Part shown: one piece after another, positions 23,561 through 34,394 of the stretch | Position numbering within the stretch: position 1 is the stretch's first letter | Layout: each line of letters starts with the position of its first letter | Source of the DNA: Hemibagrus wyckioides | Lineage: Eukaryota > Chordata > Actinopteri > Siluriformes > Bagridae | Assembly (NCBI RefSeq): GCF_019097595.1 | Contig: NC_080712.1 | Coordinates: 24,930,146-24,994,145, forward strand | DNA length: 64,000 nucleotides | Reading direction: 5' to 3' | The notes under the pieces: generated by a model | What the model saw: the letters and a program-made list of their open reading frames with translations, nothing else | What the model was told of the DNA's origin: nothing | Databases searched by the model: none | Made by a program: the position numbers and the translations under genes

Positions 23561-25930
23561 ATTCCAGTTTGACACTACTGGTAAAGCTACACTCTGATCA
23601 CATGCCATTTGTTGTCACAGCGCTGATCAACTCAGGAGCGGCCATCAACCTAATTGTTCAACATTTTGTGGAGAAACTCAGCCTTCCCACCATTTCATGC
23701 ATGACCCCTCTATGAGTGACGGCCGCAGACAATCAACCTATCAGGATATCTGACACACCAAACCATACCTCTCACTCTTCAAGTCGGGCTGTTCCACACT
23801 GAGAAGCTAGCGCTGTACATCATCTCTCCTAAGAACCCCATTATCCTCGACTTTCCCTGGCTACAGCACCATAACCCCTATGTGTCCTGGAAAGTGGGTG
23901 AATTAGTTCGCTGGTTACCACACTGCATAAAGAATCGTCTCCAGGACCCCATGTCATGTCTCTGCCTCGCTACTTCGGTGGAAGTTGGGAAAGCTGGGAC
24001 TGCACCATCGATCTCCTGCCTAACGCCATGACACCCAAGGGCAGGATTTACCCTCTCTCGCACCCAGAAAATAAAGCGATGGAGGAGTACATACAGGAAG
24101 CCTTAGAGGCAGGCTACATTCGGCCATCAACCTCTCCCGCGGCTGCAAGTTTTTTCTTCGTTGAAAAAAAGGACAGAGGATTGCAACTATGCATTGATTA
24201 CCAGGGACTGAACGCGCTCCGATACCCCTATCCACTTCCTTTGGTGCCGGCAGCTCTTGAACAACTCTGCGAGGCTCGCTACTTCACGAAATTGGACTTG
24301 CGTAGAGCCTACAACCTGGTGATAATTCAAGAGGGAGATGAGTAGAAAACAGCCTTCCACACGACAAGGGGTCATTACGAGTACTTACTCATGCCCTTTG
24401 GGCTTACCAATTCTCCTGCAGTATTTCAGGCAAAGGGAAGACCAAAAGACTGTCCTGGACCGAGCAGGCTATATCTGCCTTCCAGCAACTCAAGCAGAAG
24501 TTCACAACTGCACCCATTCTCTGCCATCCACCATTCTCCCCCTCGTGGTTGAGGTGGACACCTCCAGCTGTGGAATAGGGGCGGTCCTATCTCAGTGCCA
24601 CGGGGACCCTGGGAAGATGCATCCATGCACTTACTTCTCCAGGAAATCGATGCCGGCAGAGGCGAATTATGATGGGGGAATCAGGAGCTACTTTCAATTA
24701 AGGCAGTGCTGGACTGGTTAGAAGGAGCCCAGCACCCCTTTGTTGTCCTGATGGATCATTGTAATCTGGAGTACTTACAAAATGCAAAAAGACTGAACCC
24801 CCACCAAGCCCACTGGGCATTGTTTTTTACCCATTTCCAGTTCACCAAGAATTTGAAAGTAGATGCTCTGTCCTGCCATTATGCCCCTTAAGCTCTCCAA
24901 TGCAACCAGAACCCATTCTTCCCTCATCTATCATCCTAGCACCCGTCCAATGGGACTTAATGGAAGACATCCGAAGGGCCCATGCCAGTGAGACTCCCCC
25001 GTCAGCCTGCTCACAGGCCAAAGTCTATGTGCCTTCATCACTTCGTCCATGCGTGATACAGTGGGTACCTGAGGCCCCCAAGCTCAGGCCACCCTGGTAT
25101 CCGCCAAACCATCGCACTGGTACGAAATACGTTCTGGTGGCCCTCTCTGGCCCAGGATGCTGATTCCCACATCCAGGCCTATACCGCCTGTGCCCAGTCC
25201 TGAACCAGCCGACAGCTCCCCGTGGGCCTACTGGAGCCTCTGCCCATACCCCAACAACCCTGGTCTCAAATCGCTGTCAGTGGAGTGAGTTTCTGCCATG
25301 GGCCAAGTACGCCCAAAGCTCACTCATTCACTCTTCCTCTGGACTAACACCATTTTAGTGCATCTTGAGGTTCCAACTGCCATTATTCCCATGTTCTGGG
25401 GAGCCCTCGGATGTCCCCACCATAGATGATTGGGCCCGCTGTAGCCAAGGGGTATGGGAGAGAGCACATGTCTGACTACAAACGGCCATCTGTCACCAAA
25501 GACTTGAGGCCAATCATTGCAGATGCCCACATCCCGTTTATCATTTGGGACAGTGGGTCTGGTTGTTCACACAGAACTTAAAACTCAGGCTCCCATGCTG
25601 TAAGCTCAGTCCCACTGCAAATCAACCCACTCATCTACCACCTCCAGCTTCCTGCCACGTACCATATCATGCCGTCATTTCATGTGTCACTCCTCAAGCC
25701 AGCCCACGCCCCACCAAACACCGAATCCCTGGGGATGAACCACGCCACCACTGGAAATTGACGATAAACCATGAGAATAGATTCACGACACCTCAGAGGG
25801 CACTTACAGTAACTGGTGGACTGGGAAGGACGGTCCTGGGCCGACGCCCATGACATTCTGATCTCGCTCTAATAGAGGATTTCCATCAGCTACACCCAGA
25901 CCAATCAGCTCCTTGTCCTCAAGGTTGCCC
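23545..25930 (+). pseudogene. Gypsy A pol (broken; RT palm deleted)
   Basis: Domains in order: protease at about 23570-23720, where the active-site D-S-G reads NSG (23629-23637); reverse transcriptase from about 23956, with [27 protein letters not shown] and [11 protein letters not shown], broken by TAG at 24343-24345; a deletion at about 24430 that removes the YxDD palm; RNase H (24431-24890) with [16 protein letters not shown] and YFSRK; integrase zinc domain and core remnant (24900-25310) with [19 protein letters not shown]; integrase C-terminus (25450-25620) with [14 protein letters not shown]; and chromodomain-like remnant (25770-25910) with [16 protein letters not shown]. It cannot make an active enzyme. 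Confidence 0.85.
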
Positions 25931-25952
25931 TCCCCATAGAACCGAGAATTTC

Positions 25953-25966
25953 CAAGATGGCGGCGC
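25953..25966 (+). promoter_or_regulatory. YY1-like motif at LINE A 5' end
   Basis: CAAGATGGCGGC is the consensus core for YY1 and lies at the first bases of the element. LINE B has CAAGATGGCAGC at the corresponding place. In mammalian L1 an equivalent motif sets transcription initiation; the same role here is inference. Confidence 0.5.
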
Positions 25967-26040
25967 GGCAGTAGCACGCAGCGGCCACTCCGGAACCAAA
26001 ATGGTGCTTTCTTTTTGTTTTAGCGCGAAATTAAAAGTGT

Positions 26041-28945
26041 ATGGATGCCAAAGACAGTGGTGTTCATGTATACGACCGCCAGACGATATTAAAGTACAGA
26101 AATCATGCACTTACTAACTTGCATGATGAAGTACTCTGCAAACTTCACGAACTCGGCTTGCTGCGAAGTCCAGGCCTTCAGTCCTCGGCGTCGCCTGATG
26201 CCGGTGGCCGGGAGAGAGGACGTCGCAAACGGTGTTTGAGGAAGCGGAAGCGCGGTAAACGGGCGGGTGTACGTGCTAGGCTAACAACCAACCCTAGCCG
26301 GCCGGCACTCCCTTCCATCATCTTGTCCAACATCTGCTCACTGGATAATAAACTGGACTACATCTGACTCCAGCGAACTACACGGCATGAGTTCAGAGAC
26401 TGCTGCATCTTTGTTTTCACGGAGACGTGGCTCAGCAACAGAGTTCTGGACGCCGCCATTCAGCTAACCGGGCTAACCGTGTTTTGTGCCGACAGGAATG
26501 CAGCTCTGTGCGGTAAGACTCGCGGTGGTGGCGTGTGTGTTTACATCAATACAGAATGGTGTAAGGACTCTGTGCTTGTGTCTAACTACTGCTCATCGGT
26601 AGTGGAGTTTGTGACTGTTAGATGCAGACCTTTTTATTTACCCCGGGAATTCACCACTACTTTCATTATCAGAGTGTACATTCCACCCAGCGCTAACGCT
26701 AAGGAGGCTCTGTGTGAGCTGTACGGAGCTATTAGTGAGCTGCAGAATGCTCACCCCGACGGACTGCTTATCATCGCCGGAGATTCCAATCATGCAAATC
26801 TCAGAACTGTGCTCCCTAAATTCTATCAGTATGTGGACTTTGCTACGAGAGGGACGAACACGCTGGATGTTGTTTATTCAAACATTCCCGGCGTGTATCG
26901 TGTGGAGCCCCGCCCCCACCTCGGCTACTCAGACCACATCTCTGTTATGTTGATTCCAGCATACAGACCACTCGTCAGACGCTCTGAACCGGTTCTGAAA
27001 CAGGTTAAGACCTGGCCAGCAGGAGCCATCTCTGCTCTTCAGGACTGTTTTGAGTGCACTGACTGGGACATGTTTAGGGAGGCTGCAACCAACGGCGACT
27101 CTATTGACTTGGAGGAGTACACGGCATCTGTGTCTGGCTACATCGGGAAGTGCATCGATGACGTGACCGTCTCCAAGACCATCACAACACGCTCCAACCA
27201 GAAGCCGTGGATGACTGCGAAACTGCGTGCTATCCTGAAGTCGAGAGACTCTGCCTTCAGATCAGGGGACAGGGCGGCCTTAAAAATAGCAAGGGCCAAA
27301 CTGTCCCAAGCCATCAGAGAGGCGAAGCGTGCACACGCCCAGAGAATCCACGGCCACTTCCAGAACAGCAGAGACTCCCGGCGCATGTGGCAGGGCATCC
27401 AGGCGATCACCAACTACAGGACAACTTCACCTGCCTGTGACAGTGATGCCTCCCTTCTAGATGCTCTGAACGACTTCTACGCTCAGTTTGAGGCACAGAA
27501 CAACACAACAGCGAGGAAGACCATCCCTCCTCCTAATGACCCAGTGCTCTGTCTCACCACGGGTGACGTGAGGAGAACTCTATGCAGAGTTAACCCACGG
27601 AAGTCTGCTGGACCAGACAACATTTCTGGCAAAGTTCTCAGGGAGTGTGCAGAGCAGCTAGCAGATGTCTTCACTGACATCTTCAACATCTCGCTGAGCA
27701 GCTCCATCATCCCTACGTGCCTCAAGACAACGACCATCGTCCCTGTGCCAAAGAAGTCTACGGTTTCCTGCCTCAATGACTACCATCCCGTCGCACTCAC
27801 ACCAATCATGATGAAATGCTTCGAGAGGCTCGTCATGAGGCACATCAAATCACAGATACCACCCTCGCTGGACCCCTTGCAGTTTGCGTATCATCCTAAC
27901 TGCTCCACGGACGACGCCATCACCACAACCCTCCATCTGGCCCTCACACACCTAGACTGTAAGGACTCCTACGTTCGAATGCTGTTCATAGATTTCAGTT
28001 CAGCATTCAACACAATCATCCCTCAGCAGCTGATTGAGAAGCTGAGTCTCCTGGGCCTGAACACCTCTCTCTGCAACTGGATCCTGGATTTCCTGACTGG
28101 GAGACCTCAGTCAGTCCGGATCGGGAGCAGTATCTCCAGCACCACCACACTGAGCACTGGAGCTCCTCAGGGCTGTGTGCTCAGTCCATTGCTGTTCACT
28201 CTGCTGACTCACGACTGTGCAGCAATGCACAGCTCCAACCACATCGTCAAGTTCGCTGATGACACGACCGTGGTGGATCTCATCAGCAAGAACGACATAC
28301 AGTCAAGAGTCAGCATACAGAGAGGAGGTGCAACATCTAACAGCCTGGTGCAGAGCCAGCAACCTCTCCCTGAATGTTGACAAGACCAAAGAGATGGTTG
28401 TTGATTTCAGGAGAGCACAGAGTGACCACTCTCCGCTGTACATCGACGGATCCTCGGTGGAGATCGTCAAGAGCACCAAATTCCTTGGTGTCCATCTGGC
28501 GGAGAACTTCACCTGGTCACTCAACACCAGCTCCATCACCAAGAAAGCCCAGCAGCGCCTCTACTTCCTGAGGAGGTTGAGGAAAGCCCATCTCCCTTCC
28601 CCCATCCTGACTGTATTCTACAGATGGACCATCGAGAGCATCCTGAGCAGCTGCATCACTGCCTGGTTTGGGAACTGCACCGTCTCGGATCGCAAGACCC
28701 TTCAGCGGATAGTGAGGACAGCTGAAAAGATCATTGGAGTCTCTCTCCCCTCTATCACAGACATTTACACCGCACGCTGCATCCGCAAAGCCAATAGCAT
28801 TGTGGATGACCCCACACACCCCTCACACACACTCTTCACCCTCCTGCCATCTGGAAAGAGGTACTGGAGCATTCGGGCCCTCACAACCAGACTGTGTAAC
28901 AGTTTCTTTCCTCAAGCCATCAGGCTCTTCAACACCCTGGACTGA
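26041..28945 (+). pseudogene. LINE A endonuclease-reverse transcriptase polyprotein
   Basis: The frame opens at ATG 26041 and encodes a basic N-terminal stretch ([10 protein letters not shown]). An APE-type endonuclease follows, with FTETWL at about 26413-26430, [12 protein letters not shown] and SDHISV. TGA at 26365-26367 interrupts it. From ATG 26479 it is open for 633 codons, with RT blocks [26 protein letters not shown] and the catalytic KFADDTTVV (F592-D595 of that frame). A frameshift near 28297-28306 moves the rest to the frame ending at 28945, with the C-terminal motif SGKRYWSIRA...SFFPQAIRL. With two lesions it is inactive, but it is nearly complete. Confidence 0.85.
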
Positions 28946-29602
28946 ACTGTTCTACACTCTCTCACACACACACACACACACACTCTCACTCAGGAATGAA
29001 CTGTATATCAACTCTCTGTCTCTCTCACACACAGATACACACACACTCTCTCTTGACTGTGTGGACACGCACACACATAATTTATATTGTTCATTACTTA
29101 TTGCACTACCTCTACCTGTCATCCGCTGCTATAGTCATATTTATGTTATTTCTATTTGCACTACCTCAACCACTGCTGTGTATTTTTGCACAATATTTTT
29201 GCACAATACTTTTTTACATTATTCCACTTTATCTTATTATATTTCACTTACATTTCATTACACATGTTCTTTTCTTTCTTTTTGGTGCTAAGTGTCCTGT
29301 GTTCTTTTGTGTTGTCTTTCTTGTATTTATTGTCTTTTGCACATGTCTTGTCTATGCTCTGTTTGCACCTAGCTGCACACTGTGCACTTTACGTGGCTAA
29401 GACAATCTTCTGTCCTAGCTCTGTGGTGTTGTTTTTTATGTTGAACTTTGTTGTTGTAGGTTTTTGTAGCACCAGGTCCTGGAGAAACGTTGTTTCATTT
29501 CACTATGTACTGCGTCAGCTATATGTGGTTGAAATGACAATAAAGCTTCTTGAATCTTGAATTGAACTGAACCCCAAGAGGGGTTCGTAGAGAGGGGGGC
29601 TC

Positions 29603-29975
29603 TGTAACATCGAACTTGGCATCAGGCCAACAGAGGGAGCTCTGGTCCGAATTCTAATGCACCCACTTCCGGGGTTTTGTATTCTTAAGCAGCGTGTTCG
29701 CAATGCCACAGCACAAAGTATTGTTCCCAGAACATACAAAGCCTTGTTTGGATTATATCACTTGTTGGATTTACTGTGTATGGGCTTTGTTTCATGTTTT
29801 CTGGTTTTTGAGTTTCGGTTTGTGAGTTTCAGTTTCGTTTGCCCTTCTGTGTTTGATTTTGCAGGTTTTTGACCCTTTTCTTCCGTATTCCTGTTTACAT
29901 CTTTGCTTAGCGTTTGTGTTCTAATAAAGATTTGCATATGGATTCTCAATCTTCTACATCGGGTCAGGCATTACA
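29603..29975 (+). repeat. Gypsy A right LTR (373 bp)
   Basis: It begins TGTAAC and ends CATTACA, with a purine tract immediately upstream and the polyadenylation signal AATAAAG near 29923. Its last ~140 bases match the left LTR remnant. Confidence 0.85.
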
Positions 29976-30251
29976 ATAATACAGTATTGCTAAAATATTG
30001 TGTGATTATAATTAATGGCTTTGAAAATGGGGTTGATTGGTTCATATATCTTCCATGATATATAATAGTGGTGCTGTAGTGAAGCATTTTATGCTTTAGC
30101 TCATATCGTAAATACTGTAAGTCATATAGTAAAAATGCGCTTGATACACACAAGGCTCTGTGCTGCTTAGCTCTCTCTCACTCATGGTGCTCATCTCCCC
30201 CCCCTTTTTTTACCTACTGCCAAATGCTGAATTACACTACACTGTCAAGGC

Positions 30252-30283
<32 letters not shown>

Positions 30284-30438
30284 GGCGAGTATGTTGACCA
30301 GATCATCATTTCATTAATATTTTCCAACATCAAGCTGTATAAACTTAAATGCTTATTGGATTCACTGTAAGCATATTAGGTGATGTGTGTTTGTGTAATG
30401 AGGGAGGGTGTGGCCAAAGGAGATCAACACCATATATC
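29976..30438. other. Non-coding DNA with (ATT)n
   Basis: AT-rich sequence with an (ATT)n run at 30255-30283. No gene is seen. Confidence 0.6.
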
Positions 30439-30503
30439 TAGGTGTGCATAATTATTAGGCAGTTTCTTTTCCTCAGGCAAAATGGGCCAAAAAAAAGTCA
30501 GTT
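30439..30503 (+). mobile_element. Mariner/Tc1 terminal fragment
   Basis: AGGTGTGCATAATTATTAGG followed by CAGTTTCTTTTCCTCAGG and AAAATGGGCCAAAAAA resembles the terminal repeat and transposase start of a widespread vertebrate mariner-type family. Everything downstream of the first few codons is missing. Confidence 0.6.
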
Positions 30504-30529
30504 AGAAAGAAGAAAATGAAAGAGAGGGG

Positions 30530-30900
30530 GCTAGCTATTAAGAGGATGAAGAGTGGAAAGGCAGTTGGCAGAGCTGCTCCAAGATGCTGCGATTTGCTTT
30601 GGGAGTGACGAGGATGGATAGGATTGGAAATGAGTATATTAGAGGGACAGAGCAGGTAGGATGGTTTGGAAACAGTGAGAGGTGAGATTTAGATGATATG
30701 AGACACATGTAGAGGAGGGATACAGGATATATTGGAAAAAAATGCTGAGGAAGTAGCCACCAGGCAAGAGGAGAAGAGGAAGGCCAAGGAGAAGGTTCAT
30801 AGATGTGGTTATGAAAGACATACAGGTGGTTGGTGTGACAGAGGAAGATGCAGAGCACAGATCGAGAAATATGATCTGCTGTAGCAATCCTTAATTGGAA
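30530..30900 (+). pseudogene. RTE-type LINE remnant, internally deleted
   Basis: In the plus strand KRMKSGKAVG, the block that opens many RT domains, is joined almost directly to a C-terminal region: LRFALGVTRMDRIGNEYIRG, then IYWKKMLRK, RRRGRPRRRFIDVVMKDIQV and VGVTEEDAE. Nearly the whole RT palm is therefore deleted. The arginine-rich GRP-RRRF-DV motif marks the C-terminus of RTE-like LINEs common in fish. The minus-strand frames here are antisense artefacts. Confidence 0.65.
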
Positions 30901-30959
30901 CAGCTGAAAGAAGAAGAAGACTTTTGGGATAGAAATATTGCCGACCAAAAACTGCATTT

Positions 30960-31315
30960 ATAGAAAATAGCAGACTTTTGGACACATCTGTGTGTGTTAA
31001 TTTATGTGCTTAATTAAGTACTTAATTAAGTTGTCTCATATTCTAACCTAATATATAGTATTTCCTGCTTGTTCTTTATAGCTGCTGTTTTTGAAAATGT
31101 GCAGATTAATAAGGATAAAATGACTCATGAGTAATTCAACTGAATTTAGCACCAGAATTTTATTGTCAGTCCAGTGAATTGAAACAAGATTTTTAATGAG
31201 ATAATGCCTGTTAATATTAATATTAATATTAATATTAATAATACAATATTAATGACTGTTGTTCAGCACAAAGCTCTATTTTACAGTATGAAATGCAAAG
31301 TATTGAATAATTCTG
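30960..31315. other. AT-rich non-coding DNA with palindrome
   Basis: It contains a perfect 22-base palindrome (31009-31030, CTTAATTAAGT/ACTTAATTAAG) and a (TTAATA)n run at 31210-31240. No gene is seen. Confidence 0.6.
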
Positions 31316-31872
31316 TCATGTATGAAAACATGCCCTGGGATGCAATAGCCTTGACCATACCAGGAGCAAACTCCACAGAGGAGGGCCAAGTGACAGGACC
31401 TGAAGATCTCCTATCCTTTTTAAGAAAACCAACGCTAAGAGGAGAGACATTTTTAGGGTCAGAAACATCAAATGCTGACTACATTGGCTCAAAAGGGGCT
31501 TCAAACTAAGAGGTACAAAGCAGGGAGACGTAGGGTGCAGGAAGACCTCAGCTGCCTGGTACTGAGAAGAAAGCGAGAGCTCAGGGGGTGCCTCCCTTTT
31601 ATGCCCTCAGAGAGGTGTGTCTGCAGAAACTCCAGCACTGTGCTATAAAGGCAGTGAACTGGCTCCTGATGATACTGATCGCACCAGAGGCAGAAAAGCC
31701 TCCACTTCAAGGCACATCTTCTTGTGGAGGGACTTAACTTTTGTAACCACCTCCAGCAGCTCTTCAAATGGCATAGATTGTGGTGGCAATTCAACTGCTG
31801 TTTGTTGCTATAACAGTGATCTCCTCTGAGCCCAATGCAGACAACACAAAATTCTTGTCCAATTTGGTACAA
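31316..31872 (-). pseudogene. DIRS-like tyrosine recombinase (broken)
   Basis: Minus-strand frames show a core-binding-domain pattern: KLSPSTRRCALKWRLFCLWC, a short stretch, then VLEFLQTHLSEG. This is joined with an apparent internal deletion to GRHPLSSRFLLSTRQLR. In a second frame comes LTLKMSLLLALVFLKRIGDL, which corresponds to the region just before the first catalytic arginine. The R-H-R-Y catalytic core is not complete. The long minus-strand frame (31501-31872) is thus part of a dead recombinase. Confidence 0.65.
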
Positions 31873-32440
31873 ATCACAGAGCGAGCACCTGAAACTGAAG
31901 CAGGAATATCAGAGTCAGGGAAAAGGACAAGAGTGGATCATCTGCCTCATGACCTGAGACCCTCATGACCAAAGCTGACATGCTGCCTCAGCAGACAAGG
32001 AATCCGGGCCACAAGGCGCAGGTGCTTGGCTGGAGAAAACAGCCAAGCGGGAGCAGAGCTTGCATAGAGGAAATCTCTCACGATGCATGCAATTGTATAA
32101 TTAACCCTATTCTTTGGATATGTTCTTCTGCCCTAGTCTTAGACAAACAGCATAAATTCACTACAAACATACACAGAGCTCTTCCTGAAGACAAAGAAGC
32201 TGGAGGGATGTGATGTAGATGCCCTTTTTTGGTCTTGCTAGCACTCATTGCTTTATCACATGACCTCCCTAATTGACAGGTATTCACACATAGCTTCAAA
32301 CACAACTTCCATAAAAGGGTGTTACCATAGCATCAAATTGTGATGCAGCATCAAGTTCCCTTGAAAGGGAACTAAATTAAGGCTAAGGTAAGGCTTAACT
32401 GAAAGGGAAAACATGATACTGGAAAGCTTCACCCCCAAAA
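31316..32440 (-). mobile_element. DIRS-like retroelement relic
   Basis: The minus strand carries a tyrosine-recombinase remnant (31316-31872) and, upstream, a degraded stretch to about 32100 that would be the end of the RT/RNase H region. On the far side, near 32345-32400, GTTCCCTTGAAAGGGAACT is a short palindromic block like those at the ends of DIRS elements. DIRS elements integrate with a tyrosine recombinase instead of a DDE integrase. Boundaries are uncertain. Confidence 0.6.
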
Positions 32441-32820
32441 ACGAACCTGAGAAATCTCCTGTGTTCGGTTCAGAATGCAGAATTGCACAGATCCAGAATT
32501 GGATGCAGCCCCCATCCAAATAAGTACCAACCATAAAACCCTGAGTCCCGCTCCTGGAGGGAAACATATTCTATGGCCCCTTTGTCCAAATGACTATATC
32601 CATAATACTACTCAAATCTTATATTTACAGAAAGCTATATGCATTGTGAATTTATAAGTGAGCTGTTAGTAAGTTGAATTTGCTGGCACTTACAAATAAT
32701 AAAACATTGATCACATTTACATTCTTTATTAATTCAACTTCTTAACTCACTGTGAAACATGTAGCTTCAGACCTAGCTAAACCCAAAATGATTGAGATAT
32801 TGCTGAATGTTTCAAAAAGC
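32441..32820. other. Non-coding DNA, nothing firm
   Basis: This may be the remaining DIRS-like terminal sequence up to about 32580, then AT-rich unique sequence. No domain is seen. Confidence 0.4.
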
Positions 32821-33031
32821 AATTAAGTTAAGTAGCCTTTATTTGTCAAATATACATTACTGCACAGGAAAAAATTTTCTTTGCATATCCCATCTTTAAG
32901 GGGTTGAGGAGCAGCTTGGGAGTGCTGAGGCTTGAACCCTGATTTTCCAATCAGCAGCCAGGGAGTGCTGAGGCTTGAACCCTGATTTTCCAATCAGCAG
33001 CCCAGAGCCTTAACCACATGAGCTACCACTG
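32821..33031 (-). mobile_element. V-SINE, minus strand, with duplicated B-box segment
   Basis: Read on the minus strand it starts CAGTGGTAGCTCATGTGG (tRNA-like A box) and continues with TTAAGGCTCTGGGC and GGTTCAAGCC (B box). It ends in AGTAATGTATATTTGACAAA and TAAAGGC with a short tail. This matches the plus-strand copy at 46890-47135. A 43-base unit (32918-32960 and 32961-33003) containing the B box is present twice in tandem. Confidence 0.85.
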
Positions 33032-33159
33032 ATTCTTGACTGTGAAAGTGTGAACACTGACATGTGGGATTGGACTTACTGCGTCAAATATACCAGCCAA
33101 AGGTGCAGTAGAATTGCAATGATAAATGGTTCCAGATTCTTCTGCACACAGATATATAC

Positions 33160-33745
33160 ATATACATTTCTGGAAAAAATAAGAGACCATTCCAAAATAA
33201 TCTTATGTTTCTTATGTTTTTTCTTACAGGTGCATATATTGTTGAGATGAACAGTTTTGTTTAAATTTTTGTGAACTGCTGACAATATTTCTCCTAAATT
33301 CAAAATATAACTATTGTTATTTAGAGTGTATATTTAAAGGAAATGACAACACATCAAAATAACCCAAGATAATGCAGTATTTGCAGAGCTTTAATAACCC
33401 ATAATACATCCTGGTGCCATGTGTTCCCCAGGTAAGTGACACACACACCCAGCCATCCACATGATTTAAAAGAAAACGTGATTCATCAGACCAGGCCAAC
33501 TTCTTCCATTGCTCTGTGTTCCAGTTCTGATGCTTATGTGCCCATTGTTGGCACTTCTGGTGGTGCACAGGGGTCTGCGTGGGCACCACTGTTCATTCCT
33601 TGGACCACTTTCGATAAATACTGACCACTGCAGACCACGAACACCCCACAAGAGCTGCAGTTTTGGAGATGCTCTGATCCAGTCATCTTGCTAACACAAT
33701 TAGACCTTATCAAACACGATCAAATCCTTATGCCTGCCCATTTTT
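33160..33745 (-). pseudogene. Degenerate Tc1-like element
   Basis: At 33160-33340 the sequence resembles one Tc1 terminal region (ATTTCTGGAAAAAATAAGAG). From 33466 to 33700 the minus strand encodes transposase pieces: PTQTPVHHQKCQQWAHKHQN and EQWKKLAWSDESRFLL. The aspartate in WSDES would be the first catalytic residue. The second and third are absent. Terminal region and transposase piece may come from different families. Confidence 0.65.
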
Positions 33746-33795
33746 TGTGCTTCTAACACATCAATTTTGAGGACAAAATTTTCAATAAAATAAAA

Positions 33796-33806
33796 TAATT
33801 TTATTT

Positions 33807-33837
<31 letters not shown>

Positions 33838-33841
33838 TATT
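33796..33841. repeat. (TTTA)n(TTGA)n microsatellite
   Basis: Short compound tetranucleotide tract. Confidence 0.85.
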
Positions 33842-33931
33842 TATAACAGCGCACACACCAGAAAGACAAAACCGCTCTTTACCCCATTAAAGCAGCAGTG
33901 TAGAGGAAACAGCAGCTTCATAGACAGCAAG

Positions 33932-34359
33932 TGTGACTGCGAGGCAAGGCGGCCAAAATCATGGCAAAACCTGAGGAACGAATCAGGATCGCTACTTTTC
34001 CAAGAGAAGACTCTTGGAGCCAACTAAGCTCGCATTAAGGGGAGTTTCAGTGGGTGAAAGCTAATGTTCTGCGCCTTTCTTTTCTTTTTCTTTTTTGTTC
34101 CAGAATCAGAAAGCTGAAGGTGGCAATGCTCCCCGACCTGCTGAGCCCAAGCCATGCTCCTTGGACCTACCTCGCCACCTTGCTGACCTGCTGCTTTAGC
34201 AACACTTCTCCTCCACCAACAATGGCCTTCAGCACCCCTGCACCTTCACCCCGGTTGGATCTTCACCAACACCTTATTTTTCAATAAAGAGTACTATTTT
34301 CCACAGATCCCTGACTTTGAGCCTCTCTCCATGTTCCCATCATTGTAGCGAGTGTCACA
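33932..34359 (+). repeat. LTR of Gmr1-like gypsy element (candidate, 428 bp)
   Basis: The proposed LTR begins TGTGAC and ends GTCACA, giving the usual inverted ends. A pyrimidine-rich tract and CAATAAAGAG polyadenylation signal lie at about 34284. A tRNA-Ala-like primer site follows at once. The left boundary is inferred from the inverted ends, and no second LTR is found in the window. Confidence 0.55.
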
Positions 34360-34360
34360 A

Positions 34361-34379
34361 TGGTGGAGAATACAGGCAT
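34361..34379 (+). promoter_or_regulatory. Primer-binding site, tRNA-Ala type
   Basis: TGGTGGAGAATACAGGCAT starts with the TGG complementary to tRNA CCA. It matches the complement of a vertebrate tRNA-Ala 3' end with two G-to-A differences, consistent with CpG decay. It lies 1-2 bases after the LTR end. Confidence 0.6.
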
Positions 34380-34394
34380 GGACATGGAACCTGC

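Larger units (their letters stand above)
25953..29566 (+). mobile_element. LINE A: Rex1/CR1-like non-LTR retrotransposon, near full length
   Basis: It starts at CAAGATGGCGGCGCGG, carries an endonuclease-RT reading frame and a 3' UTR with CA-rich patches, and ends in GACAATAAAGCTTCTTGAATC with a short reiterated tail. It lies inside gypsy A, between that element's chromodomain remnant and its right LTR, so it is the younger insertion. A target duplication is not clear. Broken by one in-frame stop and one frameshift. The closest relatives in the window are LINE B and the tail at 5163-5440. Confidence 0.85.
22571..29975 (+). mobile_element. Gypsy A: Ty3/gypsy chromovirus, interrupted by LINE A
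   Basis: The element comprises a 5'-truncated left LTR (22571-22709), gag, protease, RT, RNase H, integrase and a chromodomain-like end, then LINE A (25953-29566), then a purine tract (GAGAGGGGGG) and a complete right LTR (29603-29975). Domain order and the chromodomain-like C-terminus fit the fish chromovirus (sushi-like) group. The coding region has many stops and frameshifts and a deletion of the RT palm, so it is dead. Because the left LTR is truncated, no target duplication can be checked. Confidence 0.85.

Noticed and set aside
30538..30957. 139-codon minus-strand frame with hydrophobic stretches suggesting a membrane protein
   Set aside because: Antisense to the arginine-rich C-terminus of an RTE-type LINE relic.
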